From Collybiopsis luxurians FD-317 M1 (lineage: Eukaryota; Basidiomycota; Agaricomycetes; Agaricales; Omphalotaceae): 33,263 nucleotides of DNA. The translations under genes and the position numbers were made by a program. The notes beneath the pieces are model-generated. The model worked only from the letters and a program-made list of their open reading frames with translations, had not been told where the DNA came from and ran no database searches. Positions 8,622 to 20,207 of the stretch are shown piece by piece. The number at the start of each line of letters is the position of its first letter. The first letter of the stretch is position 1. The stretch covers positions 206,171 to 239,433 of the forward strand of contig KN834830.1 of assembly GCA_000827265.1 (NCBI GenBank). Direction: 5' to 3'.

Positions 8622-11600
8622 ATGAGATACTTACACAAAGCATTTTCTTTCTTGCAAAACTCAGTTTCAGCCTTCAAAAGGCATCGTACCCAAGAGGGTT
8701 CCAGCGAAAGTAGGAAAGGTTTTATGATTTCTCGAAGTGAAGCACTCAACCCGATTACAGTGACGGCTCATGTGGCCATATTGTCTGGAGCGTCCAATTT
8801 AGGGATACATGGGTCACCAACTTTCAATGCTGCAGCACGGGATATTCATGTGATTAATCAGTACTGCTGTAAGATATTAGTAACTTTGTGACATATATTA
8901 ATATTAATAGTTCCCTTTCAGCAGATAAAGATGACACTCTTCAGAAATTAAAGGACAAGCTTAATTCAATTGCCAACCCAGTGAAAAAGCACAGCAGCTG
9001 CTTAGAGGGGACCCGCGTCAATTTACTCGAGGATCTCTGTAATTGGGTGCTCATACAAGACAGCCGCATAGCTTGGATTCATGGATTGGCAGGGAGTGGC
9101 AAGAGTGCAATAGCAGTCTCTCTTGCTGCAAAACTCCGGGAAAGAAATGACCTAGTCAACTTAGCAATAACGTTTCACTGTGTTAAAGGTCAAGAAACTA
9201 GTAATACCTCTCTGCTGGTGCCAACTGTTTGTTATCACTTGGCAAAAATTTACCCAGAATATGCATTGACTTTACTAGAGATATTTCAAAAAGATGCTTC
9301 CCTGCATGCAGAAAGCATTCCATTGGAGGAGCAATTTTCTCTCCTTTGGAAGCCTCTGTATGGCATCAGTTCATCAAAGCTTACTGTTATTATCATTGAT
9401 GGACTGGATGAATGGGGGAGCCAAGAAGACCGGTATATGCTACTCAAATGTTTCCGAGCTCATTTGAATCAAATCAAATGGATTCGGTTAATAGTAACAA
9501 ACCGGCCAAATAGTGAAATTGAAAAAGCAATGACAAATCGAGATCGGGTTCAGTCATTTGACTTGACTACTACATACCTTGCACATCACGATATTGGGAT
9601 ATTCCTGAGGGAAAGTTTCATCTGTTTGGGAAACAAAAGCATTTCCAAATGCTATATTGACGATCTTGTAACCAAGGCAGATGGTCTGTTCATTTGGGCT
9701 ATTACTGCAATGGAATTTATAAAATCAGGCTTTGATATAGAAGCAAATATCCAGAATGTCTTGCAGTTGAAAGGGCATGGTGGTGATACAGCACCACACA
9801 TTAGGTTATATGCCTTATACAGAGAAGTGCTGGTACAGCACTTTGGAGATGAGCAGAAACAGATGTACTTTCAGTTGATTGTAGGCACAATAGTTTCAGC
9901 ATATGAACCTTTGGCAGTTGACACTGTGGCAAACATGTTAAAGTTGCAGTCAAATATATCTCATGATGTGGTCAGAAATGTACTTAAAGCCCTAAAGGCA
10001 TTGTTATATGAGCATAGTGGAAAAGTGTATTATCATTTGTCATTGGCACAATTTTTATATTCCGAACAATGTCCAAATGAATTTAAGATTCAAAGAAATT
10101 TTCACCATCAGAATTTAGCAAAGATCTGTATACAGGTGTTTTTCAGGGAGCTTAAATTCAATATTTGCCTCCTAGAGACATCCTCAATTCCGAACTGTGA
10201 GATACAGGATTTACAAAACAGGATTGATGAGAAAATCTCACCTCAACTGCAATACAGTATACAATGGTGGGCATATCATGTGGAAAATGCTGAAGCAGAT
10301 GATGCCATGGTAGATAGGGTAAGGGACTTTACCAGTAGCTGTCAAATGATATATTGGATGGAATGTATGAGTTTAATGAGGAAGATCAGTGAAATAATAT
10401 TGAGTACAGGAAAGATCAGAAGATGGGCTTGGAAGATAAAGGTAGTGATTATTTTTCAATGGGTAAGCAGTAACTGATAGAGAGCTAGGACTCAGATATC
10501 ATGGTACAAATGCAGGAGCTAGAGCAGTTCGCAAATGTATTCTCTGTGGCATTGCATGAGAGCACACCACATCTCTACATATCAGGATGTGCATTCACTT
10601 CTTCAGAATCTGTACTGAAAGAGAGAAAAATTATACATCCCAAGCAGGTGGTAAAAGTAAATGCAACAGATGGACAGGAAATAAAATGGGGGAAGGTTTT
10701 GCATGTGATAGATAATAAAAATGGTGTCAATTCTGTGACATATTCACCTGATGGGAAGTATGTGGTTTCAGGCTTACAGGATAAAACAGTAAGAGTTTGG
10801 AATGCTCATACAGGTCGGCAGGTAGAGGAGCTACTTTTCCACCACAATGGGTGGGTCAACTCAGTGGCATATTCACCAGATGGGCATCATCTTGTGTCCA
10901 GCTCTGAGCAGTCAATAAGAATATGGGATACCCGGACAGGCCTGCCAGTTGGAAAGCCACTCAAAGGCCACATTGATAGGGTTACCTCAGTTACATACTC
11001 ACCTGATGGGCAATATGTGGTGTCTGGCTCTGAAGATGGGACAGTAAGGATTTGGAATGCTCAGACAAGTGTGAAGGTTGGGCAACCACTCAAAGGTCAC
11101 ACCAATGTAGTTACCTCAGTGATTTTTTCACCTGATGGTCAATATGTAGTGTCTGGCTCTTGGGATGAAACCATAAGAATTTGGGATGCACAAACAGGTC
11201 TGCAAATTGGGGAACCACTTAAAGGCCATACTGATTTTCTAACTTCAGTGGCATATTCACCTGATGGTCAATATCTGGTGTCTGGTTCTTGGGATGAGAC
11301 AGTAAGAATTTGGAATGCTCAAACAGGCCTGCAGGTTAGAGAGCCTCTCAAAGGCCACACCAATAGAGTCACCTCAGTGGCATATTCACCTGATGGTCAG
11401 TATGTGGTGTCTGGATCTTGGGATGAAACAGTAAGAATTTGGAATTCCCAGACAGGTCTGCAAGTTGCAGATCCACTTAGAGGCCACACTGACAGCGTGA
11501 CCTCAGTTGCATATTCACCTGATGGTCAGTATGTGGTGTCCAGTTCTGAAGATAACACAGTAAGGATCTGGAATGCTCAATCCAGTCTAAATGTTAGAGT

Positions 11601-13356
11601 CCAACTCCAAGGCCACCCTGACATTCTATCCTCAGTAGCCCTTTTACCTGATGGTCAATATATGATGTCTGGCTCTGGGTATGAGCAATTAAAATTTTGG
11701 AATGCCCAAATAGGTCTTAAGGTTGTAGAGCCACTCAAAGGTCACACAGATAAGGTTACTTCTGTGGCATATTCACCAAATGGTCAATTTGTAGTGTCTG
11801 GCTCTGAGGATAAGACAGTAAGAGTTTGGAATGCTCAAACAGGCCTACAGGTTGGGGAGTCATTCAAAGGCCATACAGATTGTATCACTTCAGTAGCATA
11901 TTCACCTGATGGTCAATATGTAGTGTCCGGCTCTGAGGACAAGACAATAAGAATTTGGAATACCCAAACGGGCCTACAAATTGGAGAGCCACTTGAAGGC
12001 CACACTCATTGCATTACCTCAGTGGCATTTTCACCTAATGGTCAATATATAGTGTCTGGCTCTTGGGATGAGACAGTAAGAATATGGAATGCCCAAACAG
12101 GTCTGCAAGTGGGAAAACCACTTGAAGGCCATACTGATTTTCTTACCTCAGTGGCATGTTCACCTGATGGTCAGTGGGTAGTATCTGGTTCTGAGGATAA
12201 AACAGGAAGAATTTGGAATGTTCAAACAGGTCTGCAGGTTGCAAGACCACTCAAAGGCCACACTGATTTTCTTACATCAGTGACATATTCACCTGATGGT
12301 CTATATGTGGTGTCTGGCTCTGAGGACAAAACAGTGATAATGTGGAATGCCCAATCTGGTCTGCAGGTTGGGAAGCCACTCAAAGGCCATACTGATAGAG
12401 TCACTTCAGTGGCATATTCATCTGATGGTCAATATGTGGTGTCTGGCTCTGAGGATAAGACAATAAGAATTTGGAGTATCCAAATGGGTTTGCAAATTGG
12501 AGAGCCACTGGAGGGCCACACTCATTGTATTACCTCTGTTGCATTTTCACCTAATGGTCAATATATAGTGTCTGGCTCTTGGGATGGCACAGTAAGAATT
12601 TGGGATGTCCAAACAAACCTGCAGATTGGAGAAGCACTTCATGGGCCCACTCAGTTTTCTACCTCAGCCTGGTCAAGGCTACCAGCCTCAATTTGTTACC
12701 CTGACAGTCAAGATATAGTGTCTAGCTCTAGTGATCACACTGCAAATATTATGAGTCTTGAGAGAGGTTTCCAGAAGAGGGGGCAGCTTGATAGTATGCC
12801 TAATTGTGTTAACTCAATGTTCTATTATTCATCTTGTGGTCTGCATCATCCTAACCCACTGAGAGCATGGAATAATCCAATAATGCTGCCATGCAACCGG
12901 CTGCTTCAAGACACAATAAAGAATAGAGATAACCTAAAGTCTGGTGATTTGCCAATATTAAATCACCCCTTTGGTGCTCCTGTACTACCAGAACATCACA
13001 TCCAACTGGAAGACCTGCAGTGTAAAGCTAATTTGCATATTTCTTCTTCTCCAATGTATAGTGCCTGTCACTCTGCTACATCAGTTTACAGTCCCTCCTC
13101 TGGAGCTATTATTCACCAGAAAAACCACATTCAACTTCCTGCAGGTATTTCATCAGGTTATGTCAATGAACATGGCTGGCTCTGCTCTGATCAAGGACAG
13201 CTCATTCTTTGGCTTCCTCCCTGGATGAGGGGTGGGTTCAGAGATAAACATCAAATCCTCACCATGGCCGCTAATGCTGATAATTGTGCTCTTTCTGTTG
13301 ACTGGTCAAATTTTGTCCATGGAACTCAATGGACCAATTGTTGGGATCTCACTTGA
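8622..13356 (+). CDS. NLR-type STAND receptor: NACHT ATPase with 15 WD40 repeats
   Basis: Three exons (8622-8868, 8922-10462, 10516-13356) join in frame to 1542 codons plus TGA. Intron 1 (53 bases, GTAAGA to TTTCAG) restores NQYCSDKDDTLQKL. Intron 2 (53 bases, GTAAGC to TGCAG) removes three in-frame stops. Residues 1-83 are a short N-terminal region with the GIHGSPTFN motif common before fungal NACHT domains; no effector domain is recognised in it. The P-loop GLAGSGKS is near residues 137-144, and Walker B IIIDGLDEWG near 239-248. WD40 repeats of 42-43 residues run from about 664 to 1305: 15 clear copies and a degraded sixteenth. The roughly 235-residue tail ends with an ILWLPPW segment and HGTQWTNC, as in many agaricomycete relatives. 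Such proteins resemble HET-E/NWD receptors that oligomerise when the WD40 sensor binds a ligand and trigger incompatibility or defence; here that role is inferred. The gene appears intact. Confidence 0.9.
10717..12646 (+). repeat. Tandem 129-bp WD40 repeats inside the NLR gene
   Basis: Fifteen successive units of 126-129 bases encode the consensus HTDxVTSVAYSPDGQYVVSGS-ED/WD-xTVRIWNAQTGLQVGxPLKG. Units are very alike in DNA as well as protein. Units 10-11 and 14-15 correspond as a block, with an identical HTHCITSVAFSPNGQYIVSG segment in units 11 and 15, 516 bases (four units) apart, which points to duplication of a four-unit block. Differences concentrate at the residues after HT (DF, NR, DS, DK, DC, HC, DR) and at the D/W-D-x-T position. 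Confidence 0.93.
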
Positions 13357-13474
13357 GCACCGTGAGGGAGGGATGGGTTAGGGTTAGGTCAGGTTTGGTA
13401 AATGGGTCAAGATTTTGCTGACCTAGCTATCTGGTTCAGAAGATTGAGTTGGGCTGCATATAATTAGTATATGT
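13357..13474. other. 3' flank of the NLR gene
   Basis: AT-rich DNA following the stop. It contains two adjacent TTAGGG-type hexamers near 13377-13389, too few to call interstitial telomere repeat. No clear terminator or poly(A) signal can be singled out. Confidence 0.3.
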
Positions 13475-14174
13475 CAATGTTGCTGCAGTTCAGTTTGGTC
13501 TGCGAACCTGCTTTTTTTGCTGAACCTCAAATTTGAACCTGAGGTTTGGGTTCAGAGATTCAGGTTCAGAGGTGAACTGGGTTTAGACCAATAGTGCAAC
13601 AATTTGTAAAAAATTACTTCTGTATATAGTTTTGAAATAGTTTGTACTTCATATTCTCACTTTAAAATGTTCCATTAATTACCATTTGTATGTCCTACTG
13701 TCAACAGCATGTGTTCCTGGCACATTTCATCTAATATCATGCCAAAAGTGGAAAACAAAGAATCAGTAAGCCCATTGCAATAATAATTATTTGTTGTATC
13801 TACTCACTAGTCCATTCTGCTGAGCAGAATCTTTTCTGCTTCTGGTATGTGTGCCATAAGCGCCTTGAATGCTTAATGTCAGCATTCATTTTATTGCAGC
13901 TTTTTACTTAAATTTCTAGCCAAACTTGCCAGGAGGAAAAATCTAATAGCACAGCAATAATCTTTGCCATGATAAATTTAGTCTTCTAGCAGCTGTAGGC
14001 TCAGAGCAGCTGAGCCCCACTGAACCTTGGTCCTGGCCTCATTGCAGCCCTGACCCTTGAACCGCACCTCAAGGTTCAGTTCTCAGAAAGAGCAGGACCT
14101 GGACCTGAAGCACAGGTTTGGTTCAGGCTTGAACCCAGTCCAGTAAGCTCGCAGACTGAACCATGGCAACACTG
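13475..14174. mobile_element. Degenerate MITE-like element, about 700 bp
   Basis: The left end (CAATGTTGC, then GTTCAGTTTGGTCTGCGAAC) and the right end (reverse complement CAGTGTTGCCATGGTTCAG, then TCTGCGAGC) form imperfect terminal inverted repeats. ATATGT precedes the left end (13469-13474) and ATATGC follows the right end (14175-14180), a possible target duplication. CAGTGTTGCC-like ends suggest the hAT superfamily, but no full 8-base duplication is visible. Inside are many copies of GGTTCAG and its complement. No coding capacity. Confidence 0.5.
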
Positions 14175-14180
14175 ATATGC

Positions 14181-16621
14181 ATGAGTTCTGTATGAAATGT
14201 GCATGCGAAACAATAAGTTTAAATACCTCATTCTCTCCCTTCCTTCCTTTTTACTGGACTTGGAACAAATCTTGATCCTGATTCAGCCCAGCCCAACCCA
14301 ATATTGGATGCAATTATCATTAGTGGAATTTACAGTAAGATGTTTGACTGCTCAAATCATTGTGTGGACAAGCATGTTGCAAATAGATTTCTAGGGTACA
14401 GCTTAAGCTGAGCTGTGGCTCAAATTAATATTTTGTGCATATATCTAGGACCACTGCTGGTGAGTTTTGCATGTTGCTATTGCAAATAGAGCTTGGATAT
14501 AAGAAGCTTAAACTGCATAAGCTGAAACTATAGGGACATCCATATACTACAAATGCAAAACTTGAATTTAGCTGGAGGGGCCTTGGGTTACTAAGCCACG
14601 GAAACATTATATGGTAATAATGTGTGCATCACAGAAGCAGCATCATGCCTACACGCTGACAATTGACCATAGTTGAATGTGCTGTTGTGGGAAATGATGC
14701 AGTTAAGCATTACTATGCAATCCTGTGTTGCACAAATTCACATCAGTTGGTTTTCACAGCTACATCTTTCATGTTAATCTGATGGTGAAGATCTTTGACC
14801 AGAAGCCTCATCCAATGTTGATGCATATAATCACTGCTTCTTGAGATAAGAGATTTTGTTGTATCTGTGAGCCAATTTGCAAATATAGAGTTTCTTTACA
14901 GCAAGGTACTATGTTGAATGACGTGTTGCATATACCCACCTTTGGATTGGTAAATGAAGTTGGAAGTGTCAGGTATGGACTTTTGTAGGCAGAAGAAATT
15001 TAGCTGTATTTTCTTTCTCCCTCAAGTGACACTTTGCCAAATTTTACAACACAAACAGATCCTGGCTAGTCTAGCGGGCCAGTGAACTAGTAGTGCTAAG
15101 CTGAAGATTGTATTAAGATTCCTCTCTTCATTGTCATTGTTACTTGAGTTTATTCTGTTGTTTGTTTGCATTTGATTCAATTCAATCTACCTGACAAGAG
15201 CATGATTGAGGGAAAGCTTGAAGCTGCATCATGCCCATAGAGAGCTGTGGCTCATGCACAGTTACATTGTTCAATACAAGAAGTCCAAAGCATAATTCAA
15301 TATTGTAGGCCAAGATTTTGGCATTCCTCTCTGTGTTCAGCTAGGCTAGGGGAAGAAAGTGCCATTGCTCACAAACCTGTTGGTCGAGATTTTAACAACA
15401 CTTTGTTTGTTTTTCTGGTGACCATATCACTGCATTCATTTTTTATTCCATTATCATGTCAGAACAGCTACATTCTCTCTGCTTGGTTTGCCCTTCCTTC
15501 CTTCTGTGTGCAACAGTTGTCAGGATAGTTTAGAGGTCTGGGTAAGGGGAGCATGTTATGATCTGATCATTCTGCAGTCCAATTGGACTGGAGTATTAGA
15601 GCATCAGAACATTGACACATTGGTAAACTTATCTTTTTCCCTGGTATTGTTTTTATATTTCTTTTTTTACATTTTCTTGTATTTTCTTTGTTTCTATTAT
15701 GATGAATTATTAATTATCACAGTCCAATTACTCCGATAACTTTGGAATTATTGGACCTTTCAATATAGTTAATATTTCTCACATTATTGTTCTTTCTATC
15801 TCCTTTTGTGTTTTACATTCTTTTGTTCTTTTTGTTCTGTGTTTATATTAGTGTGAATATTTTGCATTACTTATTGTTGTATATTATTCCAATATTACTC
15901 TGATCCAGTAGTATAAAAGTAGTACAATTTTGTAGTAGTACCTCAGCAAGAATATCAACTTGGAACTTTGTTAGAGAGCAAGCACACTCAGTCGAGAAGA
16001 CCTCTGAGAGGGGATTCAAGGATAGGAAGAATTGATTCCTCTACACTACTACACATGCAGTATTTAAAGTAGATGGAGGAACAAAAATAGGGATAACTAA
16101 GAAGAGGATGGAATAAGTATGAAGAAATGGAATAACTATAAGGATTATCTATAAGGAAGCAGAAGTAAAGATGGGAGCGGAATGGACAAGCAACTCATAT
16201 GCCGCTGTTTCTCAACAAACTTTATCATTCTTCATTCTGATCCTACGATCCTCTGCTCTGAGTATTATTCCTCCACTCCGAGTCTATATTACTCTGCTCC
16301 AATTTGTCACTTCTCCACTCTGGCATCTTATTCTTTCTCTGGAGCTAACAATATGACAGGGTGTTGTCAATAGCAGCATTAAAGCTCTGCATCACTCCCT
16401 GGATCACTTTGATCTCATTCTGATCCTGTTCCAATTCTGCTCTGCTGTGTTCTGGTCCTAATCGGAGTGTCCAGTCCTGACAGATGAAAGAGAAGGAGAT
16501 TGACCTTCCAAGGGTGGATTGTTCTGGTACCAATTTTCTTTGATCGTTTCTTACATTCCAAGGGTGCCTTAGCCCTTGAGTTTGCTGAGCTGGTTCAGCA
16601 CTCACAAGGGTGTGATGTAAT
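14181..16621. other. AT-rich region without a supported gene
   Basis: No frame carries a known motif. Bases 15620-15710 are strongly T-rich. Bases 15900-16380 look somewhat like an old retrotransposon end (TATAAAAG near 15912, then a purine-rich stretch and a pyrimidine-rich stretch), but no paired repeat, primer-binding site or pol domain is present, so this is only noted. Confidence 0.3.
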
Positions 16622-16623
16622 TA

Positions 16624-16812
16624 CATCAGCAAAACTACCTTTCAGCCTAGGCTACCCAGAGACATCCCCCAAATTCTGGACTCTTTGGGAACTCTGAAAG
16701 CTCTTCTTTTGCTTTCAGAGCTTTCCAGTTGCTCTCAGAGATGCCCAACTTAGCTGCCCAGAATTTGAGAGGTGTCTCTGGACAGCCTGGGCTAAAGGTA
16801 AATTTGCTGATG
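16624..16812. mobile_element. Foldback MITE of about 189 bp
   Basis: The two halves are long imperfect inverted repeats. The left begins CATCAGCAAAACTACCTTT and goes on through CCCAGAGACA to AAATTCTGG. The right is its complement, ending GGTAAATTTGCTGATG. TA flanks both ends (16622-16623 and 16813-16814). The centre near 16690-16740 has a second small palindrome with AAAGCTCTTCTTTTGCTTTC. No coding capacity. The RNA or single strand would form a strong hairpin of about 60 base pairs. Confidence 0.7.
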
Positions 16813-16814
16813 TA

Positions 16815-17392
16815 TGTTTTGCTGAGTGTCAATTGCTCACTGCACAGCTCAATTTCAAATATGTTTTACCACATTACCACACATTGTAGCTTGACCCCAC
16901 ATCTATTTGGCTCCTTCACTGATTATTCCAACAGGTGATGTTATTTTACTATTGACAAAGAAAAAAGAACACCCACTTTTGCGGCAAGGTTATTCTAACC
17001 AGTCTTGTTGCCAAAAGTATGAGGATATTGTCCTTAATCTCTACCTTTCTGCATGGCAGTCAGCCTGAGATACCTCATGAAGTATGGATTAATATCATTA
17101 ATGTACAATGGATAACAAAGTTAAATATAATTCTCACCTCAGAATGTAGAATAAGGAAACAATTGAGTATATAAATAAAGGGAGATTCCTCTGTGGCGTA
17201 GCCGCGTGCTAGTAGGTACATCGCGGATGTAAGCGTAACGTAGGCGAAATACTATAAACAAAGAGATAGTAGGAATAAAGATGAAAAAAGGAATAGAAAT
17301 TTGACATATATAGAGCCGCTTTGCACGACACGCCCTGGCGCAGGTTACTCCAACAGATTTCCCACTTGGCAACCGTCACCCGCTCTAGTTTC
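16815..17392. other. Intergenic, between the foldback element and the minus-strand zinc-finger gene
   Basis: AT-rich, no gene seen. It would contain the 3' untranslated region of the minus-strand zinc-finger gene whose stop is at 17393-17395. Confidence 0.3.
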
Positions 17393-19140
17393 TCAATATT
17401 TGCGGGGACGGTGGAACTTCTTCAAGTGTCGAGAAAGGCCATCTTTTCTTGAGAAGGAACGTCGGCATCTAGGATGATCGCAAAAAAACTTCTGTCGTAT
17501 GCTGTTCAGATGAGTTTCAAGGTGTGTAAGCAGCCTCTGCTGGGTGCAAAGTGCCCGTCTCCGATGGCACCCAGCCCATCGGCATTTACGTGGGCCGTTC
17601 ATACTGTGGTCCCGCTCGAAATGAGCTATATAAGTTTCTCCGCTCAACAGCATTTTGCATATTCTTCCGTCCTGTTGAATAAGGCATCTAGCTGTTGGAG
17701 AGAGTGAAACGGCTGTGGTCGATAAACTATCATCTCTAGGATTCTAGTTGCATTAAATATGCTTCAGGCTATGAGTTTGTCCTTACGGAGATGTGGCTAG
17801 GCTATGCACATTGGGATTACTCGGACCATTGAGATCCATCGTAGATGTACTAGGAACTTGGAACCCTAGACCGATGCTGAAGCCACGTGAGTGACTGGTA
17901 AATGACAATTTCAAAATTGGCCGCTTACGGAGCTTGATTGCTGATACCTTGCTGGTCAAAACCTTCATTAGTAAATAGATGAGGGCCGTTGGTGGTTGGC
18001 ATAGCGCCGATACTTTCGAAGTAATGTCTGTTGATTTGCAAGCTATTGAAGGTAATGAGTTACGACTATTCTGAGGAGGCTAGGCTTACGGTTCAACGCA
18101 AGTAGATGATCCCACTCCGAGAGTATAGTTCAAGGGGCGGGTAGAGCCAATGCAGGGGACGAAGCTGAAAAACATGATCAGGCGAGCGATGAGGTTTAAT
18201 CACCCTGGGAAGCGTTTTCTTACTGAATGTCAGGAATCACAGCCTGATCCAAGAGTAAATTTGAATTATTGTTACCCCCTAGCCATTGAGCATAGATGGG
18301 CGGCGGACGGACCGTGACGGAATTCAAGATGTTTGCATTTACTATTGACGCATCCCTAGACGTTGTCCAAAGAACGGAGGGCCCCGGAAGGTTACCTGAA
18401 TAGCTGTAGTAATGTATATATGTGAGCAGCAAATCGGGCTGTTAGGATCAGCAACTTACTAAGCTTCAGCACCGGCCTCTTGTCGACCAGTACCTAGATA
18501 GCTGTTATCGACAGCCGAACGGTTGCACGCATTACTAGGCAGTCTATCATATTACCGATGGATAACTTGAAATTTGGGAATGCTGATGCTCATGACTTAC
18601 ACGGAATACCGTTCAGGTAGTTGAGTGTCAAAATTCTGGCTGGGTATACGGTCGAATTTGTGGCTGGACGGGATGCTACCACAAGGCAAACTCAGGTAAG
18701 CTGTACTCTAATACTTGAAGTAACGCTCTTACTCAGAAGCGGTCTTGCCATTATGAACAATGCCACCACCTTGGCTTGCATGTACAGTCCAGTTCATACA
18801 CACTGGAATGTCCGTATCGATAGTCCCTACTGGTGTAAAGTTTTCACGTCGCGGGAGGAAGGAATCGCAAGCTTTGCCGTCCATCATCAACACATTTGGT
18901 CCTGGCGCTACCTGGGCGACTGGAACCTGGAAAGTAACGGCTGAAGAGCTAAAATTGGATGTGCGTGAGCAGCAGATCGTGCATTCAAAATTGGACGTTT
19001 ACCCTTGAGTTTCGTTGCCTATACCTTGCATACCAAAACTTCCATGATTTCCATCGAATGATTTCTTGCCGATCCCTTGTTGATCAAAATGCGCAATATT
19101 TGTTGCATCGCCAGTGCGATGCGATGCAAAGCGTATATCA
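17393..19140 (-). CDS. C2H2 zinc-finger protein with modular short exons (5' end unresolved)
   Basis: Nine exons splice in one frame: 19003-19140, 18733-18948, 18601-18675, 18460-18534, 18224-18403, 18090-18164, 17929-18042, 17787-17894 and 17393-17735. Together they give about 440 codons. All eight introns are 34-65 bases, GT-AG, and in phase 2; most donors read C(C/A)-GTAAG. Three exons are exactly 75 bases. The last exon encodes three zinc fingers: an atypical first (C-x6-C then H-x4-H), CRWAGC with HLETHL, and CDHPRC with HLKKFH. The long N-terminal part is Gly/Ser/Asn/Gln/Pro-rich with recurring FDQQGI motifs, looks disordered and resembles an activation or scaffold region. Probably a nuclear DNA-binding regulator (inferred). 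A 27-base phase-2 exon at 19208-19234 may lie further upstream; the start codon was not found. Its relative is at 26509-28055. Confidence 0.75.
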
Positions 19141-19234
19141 CTATACAGTATGTCGCACATGTAATAAGCTATCATCGCATATTGCGAATGCTAATGAACG
19201 GCTTTACCGTGCCAGATGATTACCAGCCGATGCA

Positions 19235-19937
19235 CTGTCGAAACGATTTGCACGATTGACAGGTGTAAGGTGCGGCAATGTACAACACCAGGTAAGAATT
19301 ATCCATCGCAGGTGTTGAAGGCGTACCTGAGAATGTTCTCCGAAGGGGAACTATCCAATGATATGGCCAGACCGCAACATCAGGTAAAGTTAGCTATGTC
19401 TTCATTTTCGATAATTTGCTATCTTACGCTTGGCTGCATTGATCCCTGGTCGCTCGATGAGATGTGTTGCACATCGTAAACACCGCTTAAGTGCAATTAG
19501 GGTTTCCGGGAGTAGCAGATGGATACGATTTCCCTTGAAATGGGCTTTATATGTAGAGTCTGCGCGAGAAACTGCTATCCCTCTTTGTCTTTCTCTCTTC
19601 GTTTTTCGAACCAGTTTTGACATTCCGATAATAGAATATACGGATGTGTACTGGACTCATTGCCAGCCCGCGCTTAGCGTGAATGACGGGAAGACGTGGT
19701 GGTTTACTACAGCTTGTTGCTGTAGGCCTTGAACCTTTGAGTACTCAAAAAGAGCTTATTCCCAATTCCAATCGGCGCAGTCAGTTAACTCGTTGACGTA
19801 CCCTTATTTTTTTTCTGGCAACTTGTTTCAATGTTAACGTCAGAGGTCCAAGCTGTCCATATCATTACTATATCAATTCCTTATCCGATCATATCATATC
19901 ATACTCTTTAAAAAATGTGCAGGGGAAACAATCCTGA
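19235..19937. other. No supported gene; may hold the 5' end of the minus-strand zinc-finger gene
   Basis: On the minus strand a donor-like CAG-GTACGC lies near 19336, and a short open stretch ending in it (NSSPSENIL-like reading) could be an upstream exon, but no start codon in the right frame was found. The rest shows only short frames. Confidence 0.25.
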
Positions 19938-20150
19938 TTCAATATTTGGAAATTACATCCTCCCTTTAATGTCAAGCCCAATGTTGAACCTTTTGTTGTT
20001 GTAAACTTATCCCACTCTGCTGCAGCCTACTCATTGATTAATGCTCAAGTCAGTAATTACATATATCCAAATGAGAAGCATCCTGCACCGAGACAAGCAT
20101 TTAAGCAAGTCATGCAGAGATATCCTGAATTTTACATTCCCGAATACTGA
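19938..20150 (+). pseudogene. Coding-like fragment, unknown protein
   Basis: A 70-codon frame between a TGA at 19935 and a TGA at 20148 has no ATG at its start, but reads like real protein (HPPFNVKPNVEPFVVVNLSH and, near the end, QAFKQVMQRYPEFYIPEY). Codon use and composition look coding. I do not recognise the family. It is probably a C-terminal exon or a remnant of a larger gene, perhaps together with the next open frame at 20208. Confidence 0.35.
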
Positions 20151-20207
20151 ATGTAGGCAACTCCTTTTTTAGTATACTTAAGCGCTTGAAGTTAGCTGCC
20201 TGCCCGG

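Noticed and set aside
12222..12404. Minus-strand ORF within the WD40 repeats
   Set aside because: Shadow of the repeated coding sequence on the plus strand.
10501..13356. A separate WD40-only gene starting at the ATG at 10501
   Set aside because: An intron at 10463-10515 joins this frame in phase to the NACHT exon, and the ATG falls inside that intron.
13375..13395. Interstitial telomere repeat (TTAGGG) behind the NLR gene
   Set aside because: Only about two adjacent hexamers, within a stretch rich in similar GGTTAG/GGTCAG words; not enough to infer a telomere relic.
15900..16380. Solo LTR of a retrotransposon
   Set aside because: TATA-like box and purine/pyrimidine tracts are suggestive, but there are no TG/CA-bounded ends, target duplication, primer-binding site or coding domain.
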